Position numbers and translations under genes: made by a program. 14,038 nucleotides of DNA from DATFNV01 sp035266225 (GTDB lineage Bacteria > Planctomycetota > Planctomycetia > Gemmatales > Gemmataceae). Shown in pieces: positions 6,387-12,653 of the stretch. The notes under the pieces were generated by a model. It did no database searches, was not told the origin of the DNA, and saw only the letters and a list, made by a program, of their open reading frames with translations. Where the stretch lies: the NCBI GenBank assembly GCA_035266225.1, contig DATFNV010000025.1:1-14038 (forward strand). Reading direction: 5' to 3'. Positions within the stretch are counted from its first letter, which is position 1. Each line of letters begins with the position of its first letter.

Positions 6387-9300
6387 ACGAGACACCGGAC
6401 GATCTGCTGGGCGACGTGCTGGCCGCGTACCTGGAGGCGGTCGATGCCGGCTGGGCGCCGGAACGACGCGCGTTCCTCGATCGCTACCCCGTGTTGCGCT
6501 CCGAGTTGGAGTCGTTCTTCGCGGCGCAGGATCAGGTGCAGACGCTCAGCGCCTCGATCCGCACTGATCCGCCGTCCGCGAACGGGGCCGTGGCTGTTGC
6601 CCCATCGGCGGCACCACGTTCGTTCGGCGATTACGAATTGCTGGAGGAGATTGCCCGCGGAGGGATGGGCGTCGTCTTCCGGGCGCGGCAGGTGTCGCTC
6701 AATCGCACCGTGGCCCTCAAGATGGTCCTGGCCGGCGACCTGGCGTCGTCGAGCGACGTGCAGCGCTTCCGCAACGAGGCCGAGGCCGCCGCCCTGATGG
6801 ACCACCCGAACATCGTCCCCGTCTACGACGTCGGCGAATTGGGCGGCTGGCATTACTTCAGCATGAAGCTGATCGAGGGCGGCAGCCTGGCGCAGCTGAT
6901 CGGTCGCGGGGACTGGACGCTGGGGACGAAGGACGACTGCCGGCGGGCGGCGCGGCTGGTGGCGGCGGTGGCGCGGGCGGTCCACTACGCGCACCAGCGC
7001 GGCATCCTGCACCGTGATCTGAAGCCGGGCAACGTGCTGCTTGAAGCCGACGGCGCGCCGCTGGTGACCGACTTCGGCCTGGCGAAGCGGTTGGACGAGG
7101 GGCAGGCGCTGACGCAGACGGGCGCCATCGTCGGCACGCCGGGCTACATGGCCCCGGAGCAGGCGTCCGGCAAGCACCGCGAGCTGACGACCGCCGCGGA
7201 CGTCTACAGCCTGGGGGCGATCCTGTACGAATTGCTGACCGGTCGGCCGCCCTTCCGGGGCGAGAACGTGCTGGACACGCTACTGCAGGTGCGCGAGGCG
7301 AAGCCGGTGCGGCCGTGGGCGCTGAACCCGCGCGTCGATGCCGACCTGGAGACTGTCTGCCTGAAGTGCCTGGAGAAGGAGCCGACGAAGCGCTATCCCA
7401 GTGCGGAGGCGTTGGCCGACGACCTGGAGCGCTGGCAGCGCGGCGAGCCGGTGCGGGCGCGGCGGGCCGGGCTGTTGGAGCGGATGTGGAAGTGGGCGCG
7501 GCGGCGGCCGGGACTGGCCCTGATGACGGGGTTGATCACGGGATTCCTACTGCTGAGCGCAGGCTACGCTACCACCTCGGCCAATCTGCACGAGGCAGAG
7601 CAACGGCGGGCAGATGCCGAGAAGGCTGAGGAGACCGAGAAGGACCTGCGGCAGAAGGCCGAGAGCGCCAATGAGAGGGCCGAGGCGGCACTGTACTTCA
7701 ACCGCGTCATGCGGGCCCACTTCGAGTGGAAGGAGAACGCCGTGGCGCGGGCGGATCAACTCCTTGACGAGTGCCCGCGACATCTCCGCGCCTGGGAATG
7801 GCATTATGTCAAGCGCCTCTGCCATACTGACTTGCTCACCCTCAAGAGGCACACCAGCGCTGTCATTAGCGTCTGCTTCAGCCCCGACGGCCAGCGGTTG
7901 GCCGGTTGCGCGGGCGGGGCAGTGCTGGTATGGGACGCGGCGACGGGCCAGGAGGTGCTCACCCTCAAGGGGCACACCGCTACCGTCAACAGCGTGTGCT
8001 TCAGCCCCGACGGTAAGCGGCTGGCCAGCGCCTCCTGGGACATGACGGTCCGGATGTGGGACGCCGAGAAGGGCCAGGAGGCGCTCACCCTCAAGGGGCA
8101 CACCGATCGTGTCAACAGCGTGTGCTTCAGCCCCAACGGTAAGCGCATCGCCAGCGCCTCTGACGACAACACGGCGAGAGTATGGGATACAGCGACGGGC
8201 CAGGAGGCGCTCTCCCTCAAGGGACACACCAGCGCTGTCCAGGGCGTTTGCTTCAGTCCCGATGGCAATGACCTCGCCAGCGCCGGCGTGGACAAGACGG
8301 TGAGGGTGTGGGACGTGGTGATGGAAAAGGAGGTCTTCACCCTCAGAGGGCACACCGATCGTGTCAACAGCGTGTGCTTCAGTCCCGACGGCAAGCGCAT
8401 GGCCAGCGCCTCCTCGGACGGGACGGTGAAGGTGTGGGACGCGGCGGAGCAGGAGGCGCTCTCCCTCAATACCCGCGGCAGTGCTCTTGACGTGTGCTTC
8501 AGTCCCGACGGCAAGCGAATCGCAAGCGCATCTTTTTCCAAGACGGTGGAGATATGGGACGCAGCGACAGGCCAGGAGGCGCTCTCCCTCAAGGGGCACA
8601 CCGCCTTTTGGGTCAATGGGGTGTGCTTCAGCCCCGACGGTAAGCGACTGGCCAGCGCCGCTGATGACAGGACGGTGAAGGTATGGGATGCGGCGACGGG
8701 CCAGGAGACGCTCTCCCTCAAGGGGCACACCGATGGTGTCAACAGCGTGTGCTTTAGCCCCGACGGTAAGCACCTAGCCAGCGCCTCCTCGGACGGGACG
8801 GTGAAGGTGTGGGGCGCCGCGACGGGTGAGGAGGTCTTCACCCTCAAGGGGCACACGAGGCGTGTCAGCAGCGTTTCCTTCAGCCCCGATGGCAAGCGGC
8901 TGGCCAGCGCCTCCTGGGATGAGACCGTAAAGGTGTGGGACGCGGTCACGGGTCAGGAGGCGCTCTCCCTCGAGTGCCAACGCCAGCCGGAGCATGATGT
9001 TGATGTGACGCTCAACCCCAAGGGGCGCACCGACATTGGCATCAATGGGGTGTGCTTCGGCCCCGACGGCAAGCGGCTGGCCAGCGCCTCCTGGGATGGG
9101 ACGGTGCGGGTGTGGGACGCGGACAAGGGGCATGAGGTTCTCGTCCTCAAGGGGCACACCGGCCCCGTGGTTGGCGTGTGCTTTGGCCCCGACGGCAAGC
9201 GGCTGGCCAGCGCCTCCGATGACGGGACGGTGAAGGTGTGGGATGCGGTGACGGGTCAGGAGACGCTTTCGCTCCACGGGCACACCGCCGCTGTCACCAG

Positions 9301-9424
9301 CGTGTGCTTCAGCCCCGACGGTCATCGCTTCGCCACCACCTCCCTGGACGGGACGGTGAAGGTGTGGGACGCGACGCCGCTGCCCGACTCACACGCGGAC
9401 AAGCCCGCGCCGCCCCGCCCGTAG
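6383..9424 (+). CDS. Membrane Ser/Thr protein kinase with C-terminal WD40 domain
   Basis: The 1013-residue protein has, in order, an N-terminal segment (1-80) with FLDRYPVLRSELESFFAAQD; a Hanks-type kinase domain (~82-350); a membrane segment (~377-396) after a basic stretch; a short coiled coil (~400-440); and 12 WD40 repeats (~485-995). Catalytic residues are complete: glycine loop ARGGMGVV (91-98), Lys113, Glu132, HRDLKPGN with Asp212, DFG Asp230 and APE 257-259. The kinase should face the cytoplasm and the WD40 propeller the other side. GGAGG lies seven bases before the ATG, which overlaps the sigma factor stop. The frame is open 645 bases further upstream, but that part is the sigma gene read in another frame. 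The natural role is probably sensing through WD40 and signalling to the coupled sigma factor (inference). Confidence 0.95.
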   Translation: MNETPDDLLGDVLAAYLEAVDAGWAPERRAFLDRYPVLRSELESFFAAQDQVQTLSASIRTDPPSANGAVAVAPSAAPRSFGDYELLEEIARGGMGVVFRARQVSLNRTVALKMVLAGDLASSSDVQRFRNEAEAAALMDHPNIVPVYDVGELGGWHYFSMKLIEGGSLAQLIGRGDWTLGTKDDCRRAARLVAAVARAVHYAHQRGILHRDLKPGNVLLEADGAPLVTDFGLAKRLDEGQALTQTGAIVGTPGYMAPEQASGKHRELTTAADVYSLGAILYELLTGRPPFRGENVLDTLLQVREAKPVRPWALNPRVDADLETVCLKCLEKEPTKRYPSAEALADDLERWQRGEPVRARRAGLLERMWKWARRRPGLALMTGLITGFLLLSAGYATTSANLHEAEQRRADAEKAEETEKDLRQKAESANERAEAALYFNRVMRAHFEWKENAVARADQLLDECPRHLRAWEWHYVKRLCHTDLLTLKRHTSAVISVCFSPDGQRLAGCAGGAVLVWDAATGQEVLTLKGHTATVNSVCFSPDGKRLASASWDMTVRMWDAEKGQEALTLKGHTDRVNSVCFSPNGKRIASASDDNTARVWDTATGQEALSLKGHTSAVQGVCFSPDGNDLASAGVDKTVRVWDVVMEKEVFTLRGHTDRVNSVCFSPDGKRMASASSDGTVKVWDAAEQEALSLNTRGSALDVCFSPDGKRIASASFSKTVEIWDAATGQEALSLKGHTAFWVNGVCFSPDGKRLASAADDRTVKVWDAATGQETLSLKGHTDGVNSVCFSPDGKHLASASSDGTVKVWGAATGEEVFTLKGHTRRVSSVSFSPDGKRLASASWDETVKVWDAVTGQEALSLECQRQPEHDVDVTLNPKGRTDIGINGVCFGPDGKRLASASWDGTVRVWDADKGHEVLVLKGHTGPVVGVCFGPDGKRLASASDDGTVKVWDAVTGQETLSLHGHTAAVTSVCFSPDGHRFATTSLDGTVKVWDATPLPDSHADKPAPPRP
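7835..9370 (+). repeat. Twelve tandem ~126-bp WD40-coding repeats
   Basis: Each unit encodes L(T/S)LKGHT...VNSVCFSPDGKRLASAS.DGTVKVWDAATGQE, 41-43 residues long. Units are very similar at DNA level (for example GTGTGCTTCAGCCCCGACGG recurs), so recent internal duplication is likely. Unit 6 has lost the GH signature (LNTRGSAL). Unit 10 carries about 17 extra residues at its start. This is a protein repeat, not a CRISPR array. Confidence 0.9.
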
Positions 9425-9511
9425 CTCAAATCAGGCCGATGTCGGTACGCGACGAGCGCGGGACGCCGGCTGGCAACTGTGGTAGCATGTGAGGTGGAAA
9501 GGAGGGAAGTC

Positions 9512-9766
9512 ATGCCCCTGGAAGATGTCCTGGCTCTGCTGCGGCGCCGGCCGTTCGTGCCGTTCGTCCTTCACCTGACGGATGGCACGTCTCACGAGGT
9601 TCGCCACCCCGAGATGTTGATGCCGGGCGCCCGATCGCTCGTCCTGGGTATCCCCGGCGACCCGGCCGTGCCCGTCTACGCCCGCACGGAAACGATCGCC
9701 CTCGTTCACGTCGTGCGACTCCAGCCCCTTGAGGAGACCCCGACCACGTCGAACGGCCAGCATTAG
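9512..9766 (+). CDS. Small conserved protein of unknown function (84 aa)
   Basis: No named family is recognised. The sequence RRPFVPFVLHLTDGTSHEVRHPEMLM followed by a short beta-rich part resembles a widespread planctomycete type (PFxPFxLHLTDG...VRHPE) that I know only as uncharacterised. The ATG at 9512 is chosen over the in-frame ATG 11 codons upstream because AAAGGAGGG ends five bases before it. It lies 87 bases after the WD40 kinase and 44 bases before the next gene, on the same strand, so co-transcription with either is possible. The gap before it shows no clear promoter or terminator. It should be cytoplasmic: there is no signal peptide or membrane segment. Confidence 0.8.
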   Translation: MPLEDVLALLRRRPFVPFVLHLTDGTSHEVRHPEMLMPGARSLVLGIPGDPAVPVYARTETIALVHVVRLQPLEETPTTSNGQH

Positions 9767-9810
9767 AGCAAGCCCGCAAGCGGAGGGCAGCGCAAGGCGA
9801 GGAAACAGCG

Positions 9811-10338
9811 ATGAAATACTTCACCCCCGAACTGGTCAATCGTTTCCGCTCCCTGGACGACGACGTGGCCGATGCGGCCGACGATGAGTGGGAAGAGGCC
9901 ATCAAGCGCTATCACCGGCGGATACGAAAGATCAAGCCGCACTTCCCCGAGGATCTGCGGCGCTTCAAAGAGCAGCACGTTTGCCTGCACGACGCCGAGA
10001 TTTTCAGCATGGGCCGGCAGGGCGATCAATTCGTCATGCTCCTCGAAACCGAGCCGCCCTCCGCCAAGCCCGTCGTCCTCACCTTCATCCTGGAAGAAGC
10101 GCCCACTATCGAGACCCACCTGGTGAAGGATGCCCGCCAGGGGAAGCCGTTTTACTGGGAGTACGAGGAATGGGACCTCGATCGGCGAAAGCGGCCCACG
10201 CTGGAAGTCCTGCTCAGCGACGGCTCGGTCCTCAAACTCGTCTTCCGCGACTTTCATTACCTGGTCGCGGAGCCGTTCGTGCCGTCGGTGAACGGGCAGG
10301 CTGCCCAGCCCGCCGGGGTGGTTTCGTGTGGTTCGTAA
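9811..10338 (+). CDS. Conserved hypothetical protein (175 aa), possibly DUF4085-like
   Basis: The N-terminus MKYFTPELVNRFRSLDD, the helical DDEWEEAIKRYHRRIRKIKPHFPEDL, and the LHDAEIFSM strand followed by a beta-rich half resemble proteins that start with MKYFTPEL and are annotated DUF4085 or hypothetical. I suggest that family only tentatively. GAGGAAA lies about five bases before the ATG. No signal peptide or membrane segment is seen, and the fold and activity are unknown. The C-terminal tail after residue 155 (AEPFVPSVNGQAAQPAGVV) is low in conservation character. It shares strand and spacing with the 84-aa gene before it, so the pair may form one transcript. Confidence 0.78.
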   Translation: MKYFTPELVNRFRSLDDDVADAADDEWEEAIKRYHRRIRKIKPHFPEDLRRFKEQHVCLHDAEIFSMGRQGDQFVMLLETEPPSAKPVVLTFILEEAPTIETHLVKDARQGKPFYWEYEEWDLDRRKRPTLEVLLSDGSVLKLVFRDFHYLVAEPFVPSVNGQAAQPAGVVSCGS

Positions 10339-10684
10339 GACACACCAGTCTTCCCCCCGGAGCGGCGGGCGAGGGAGTCGGCGTCCGTGAGGCCGCGGTG
10401 CCCGGCCTTGAGGTCGGCATCGACCTCGACCCGGGTCTCGGCCGGGGCCGCCGCCACATCTGAGCACTCGTGGGCGCAGGCGGTTGACACGAACCCGACC
10501 GGGCGGGAAGAGCGGAGTTCCCTGCGCATCGAGGGGGAATCCGGGGATTGTTACTTGTTCCCTTGCTTGGGAAGTATCACCGCGGATAGACTAATTCTCG
10601 CTGCAAGGCTCCCGACGCCGCCCGAACCCTGACCTGGCAGCCGGAGCGGCTGACTCCTTCCTTGCCCACGAACGAGGACGCGCG
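10339..10684. other. 346-bp GC-rich non-coding spacer with hairpins
   Basis: It contains a hairpin GAGGTCG-GCAT-CGACCTC (10410-10427) nested inside CCCGGCC / GGCCGGG (10401-10407 with 10440-10446), which could end transcription of the upstream genes. A TTGACA at 10484-10489 lacks a matching -10 box. Nearer the VWA gene are an inverted repeat TTCCC-N6-GGGAA (10558-10573) and an AT-richer patch. TTGCTT (10563) with TAGACT (10587) is only a weak promoter candidate. A 90-codon minus-strand frame (10257-10529) overlaps the upstream gene and is not called. Confidence 0.5.
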
Positions 10685-11524
10685 ATGCCCTACTCCGCCC
10701 CCATCAACAGGGCTAACCCGACCGCCCTGGTCTTTCTGCTGGACCAGTCCAGCTCCATGCTCGAGCCGTTCGGCGCCCAACCGGAGAAGAGCAAGGCCGA
10801 AGGCGTGTCCGACGCGCTCAACCGCCTGCTCCAAAACCTTGTCCTGAAGTGCGCCAAGGCCGACGGGGTGCGCGACTTCTTCCACATCGGCATGGTCAGC
10901 TACGGCGGGCCCGTAGCGTCGGCCTTCCGTGGCTCCCTGGCCGGGGGCGCCCTCGTCCCCGTGAGCCGTATCGCCAATAGCCCCCTGCGCGTCGAGGTTC
11001 GCACGCGCAAGGCCAGCGACGGGGCCGGGGGGGTGATCGAGCAGCAGTTCAAGTTCCCGGTCTGGTTCGAGGCGCGGCCGGGAGGCCGGACGCCCATGTG
11101 TGGCGCCCTCCGCCTGGCCCAGGAATACTTGCGGGACTTCCTTCGCACTTACCCGAGTTGCTACCCGCCCATCGTCGTCAACATCACCGACGGCCAGCCG
11201 ACCGACGGCGATCCGCACGAGCCGGCGGCGGAACTTCGCGCCCTGGCCTCGCAGGACGGCAACGTGTTGCTGTTCAACGCCCACCTCTCGGACAAGCAGA
11301 ACCGGCCCATTGAATACCCGAGCCACGAGGCGGAACTGCCCGACAAGTTCGCCAGGCAGTTGTTCCAGATCTCCAGCCAGCTGCCGCCGAAGTTGGCGCA
11401 GATGGCCAAGGCGGAGGGCTTCGCGGTCGGCCCCCTGTCGCGCGGCTTCGTCTTCAACGCCGACTTGCTGGCAGTCGTCCGCTTTCTGGACATCGGCACG
11501 AAGGTAGCCCAGAAGGGGAATTGA
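10685..11524 (+). CDS. VWA-domain protein, TerY-like
   Basis: The 279-residue protein has a von Willebrand factor A domain with a complete metal-ion-dependent adhesion site: DQSSS (Asp20, Ser22, Ser24), Thr136 in GGRTPMCGAL, and Asp169 in NITDGQPTDGD. No signal peptide or membrane segment is seen, so it is cytoplasmic. GAGGA lies seven bases before the ATG. It begins the operon that continues with a PP2C-like phosphatase (3-bp gap) and a protein kinase. VWA, PP2C and kinase genes in a row are known from comparative genomics as the TerY-P triad linked to tellurite/stress systems. In that setting the VWA protein probably acts as a metal-dependent scaffold or phospho-target (inference). No other ter genes are visible. 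Confidence 0.88.
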   Translation: MPYSAPINRANPTALVFLLDQSSSMLEPFGAQPEKSKAEGVSDALNRLLQNLVLKCAKADGVRDFFHIGMVSYGGPVASAFRGSLAGGALVPVSRIANSPLRVEVRTRKASDGAGGVIEQQFKFPVWFEARPGGRTPMCGALRLAQEYLRDFLRTYPSCYPPIVVNITDGQPTDGDPHEPAAELRALASQDGNVLLFNAHLSDKQNRPIEYPSHEAELPDKFARQLFQISSQLPPKLAQMAKAEGFAVGPLSRGFVFNADLLAVVRFLDIGTKVAQKGN

Positions 11525-11527
11525 CCG

Positions 11528-12283
11528 ATGCCGGCCACCGAGTCGCCGTGGCGCTGGCGGGCGATTCGCCTGCCCAAGCACGGGTATCCCGAGGAAGAAT
11601 GCGAGGACGCCTGGGCCGCCGACCCGGCCGCCGGGCGCTTCGCCGTTGCCGACGGGGCCTCGGAGTGTGCCTTCGCGGCCCTGTGGGCCCGGCTGTTGGC
11701 AGACACTCTGGTCGCCGCCCCCTGGCCGGGCGCAGTCGCGGCCTGGCTGGACGCGCCGCGCCGCCTGTGGTTGAAGGAGGTCATGGGTCTGGAACTCCCC
11801 TGGTACGCCGAAATGAAGCGCGACGAGGGGGCTTTTGCAACGTTGCTGGGCCTGGACCTGCGTGCGCCGGTGGGGAACCGGCCCGGAGGCTGGCGCGCCG
11901 TGGCCATCGGAGACACCTGCCTGGTCCGGGTGCGGCGCCGCCACCAGGTTCAGGCCTTTCCTCTGTCCCGGGCGGCGGACTTTGACAACCAACCGTCGCT
12001 CGTCGGCTCCCACGACGTTCCGCCGCCGGAGCCGCTGCGCTGTGCCGGTTCGTTCCGCCGCGGTGACCGGCTCTTGCTGATGACCGACGCCCTGGCGCAG
12101 TGGTTCCTGGGCGACTGGGAGCGCGGCGGGAGGCCGTGGGACGCCATTGCCCGACTCCTTTCCACAGCGCGGCCGGAGGAGGCCTTCGCCGCATGGATCG
12201 AGGACTTGCGCGCCGCTGCCGAACTGCGCGACGACGACGTGACCCTGCTGAGCATTGACTCTTCCTGTGTCCCCACGGAGTGA
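11528..12283 (+). CDS. PP2C-family Ser/Thr protein phosphatase of the VWA-PP2C-kinase cluster
   Basis: The 251-residue protein shows divergent PP2C motifs in order: CEDAWAAD (Asp27), FAVADGAS (Asp42-Gly43), GAFATLLGLDL, AIGDTCLVRVR (Gly128-Asp129), LLMTDALAQWFL (Asp187) and RDDDVTLLSI (Asp236). The metal-binding aspartates are therefore present, and it should dephosphorylate Ser/Thr in a Mn2+/Mg2+-dependent way. It starts three bases after the VWA stop, with AAGGGG about ten bases upstream, so the genes are co-transcribed. Its stop lies in GGAGTGA, which also serves as ribosome-binding region for the truncated copy that follows. It likely opposes the kinase at the end of the operon (inference). 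Confidence 0.88.
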   Translation: MPATESPWRWRAIRLPKHGYPEEECEDAWAADPAAGRFAVADGASECAFAALWARLLADTLVAAPWPGAVAAWLDAPRRLWLKEVMGLELPWYAEMKRDEGAFATLLGLDLRAPVGNRPGGWRAVAIGDTCLVRVRRRHQVQAFPLSRAADFDNQPSLVGSHDVPPPEPLRCAGSFRRGDRLLLMTDALAQWFLGDWERGGRPWDAIARLLSTARPEEAFAAWIEDLRAAAELRDDDVTLLSIDSSCVPTE

Positions 12284-12653
12284 TTTTTATGGGCTGGCCC
12301 CTCTCGCACGATTATAATGAGGCCGTCCAGACCCCCGCCGCTAACTTCGCCGACCCCGACCTGAAGAGCTGGCAGGTGGCCACCCACGCACTGGGGCTGC
12401 CCATGCCCTACACGGGAACCGTCGCCGACGTCTACCAGGTTGGCTGCCCGAACGGCTTCTCCTATTCACCCAGGGAGTGACCATCATGAGCTGGCCCCTG
12501 TCGCAGGATTACAACGAGGCCGTCCAGACCCCCGCGGGTAACTTCGCCGACCCCGACCTGAAGAGCGGGCAGGTGGTCACCAACGCCCTGGGGTTGCCCA
12601 TGCCCTACTCGGGCAACTTCGCCGACGTCTACCAGGTTGGCTGCCCCAACGGC
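12277..12653 (+). repeat. Imperfect tandem direct repeat, period 197 bp
   Basis: Copy A (12277-12456) and copy B (12474-12653) are each 180 bases long, about 88% identical over the whole unit by hand count and without gaps. Both begin with GGAGTGA, the end of a preceding reading frame plus ribosome-binding region. The 17 bases between them (12457-12473) have no counterpart before copy A. The period is not a multiple of three, so the two starts are in different frames. Confidence 0.85.
12289..12480 (+). pseudogene. Truncated duplicate of the 5' end of the downstream kinase gene
   Basis: It reads MGWPLSHDYNEAVQTPAANF onward for 63 residues. The first 56 align without gaps to the start of the next gene with nine amino-acid differences. 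By hand I count about 17 base differences in 168 (roughly 90% identity). The copy stops just after the VYQVGCPNG segment, before the ATP-binding lysine, so it cannot be a kinase. It keeps GGAG eight bases before its ATG. A GTG at 12280 overlapping the phosphatase stop is an alternative start. About half of the base changes alter the protein, which suggests relaxed selection, but the frame is still open and a small peptide role cannot be excluded. Confidence 0.75.

Noticed and set aside
7547..8949. Minus-strand frames with repeated GVPLEGERLL or SLPSGLKHT segments
   Set aside because: They are the reverse of the WD40-coding repeats and repeat only because the sense gene does.
7835..9370. Tandem repeats considered as a CRISPR or satellite array
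   Set aside because: Units stay in frame and encode canonical WD40 blades inside a kinase gene.
9471..9488. Possible sigma-54 or sigma-70 promoter TGGCAACTGTGGTAGCAT before the 84-aa gene
   Set aside because: GG and GC are 11 rather than 10 bases apart for sigma-54, and no -35 box accompanies TAGCAT.
10257..10529. 90-codon minus-strand frame in the spacer before the VWA gene
   Set aside because: It overlaps the end of the upstream gene and has no recognised domain; kept only as a note for a repeat search.
10577..12013. Long minus-strand frame (478 codons) opposite the VWA and PP2C genes
   Set aside because: It covers two genes with intact motifs and good ribosome-binding sites; it is a high-GC antisense artefact.
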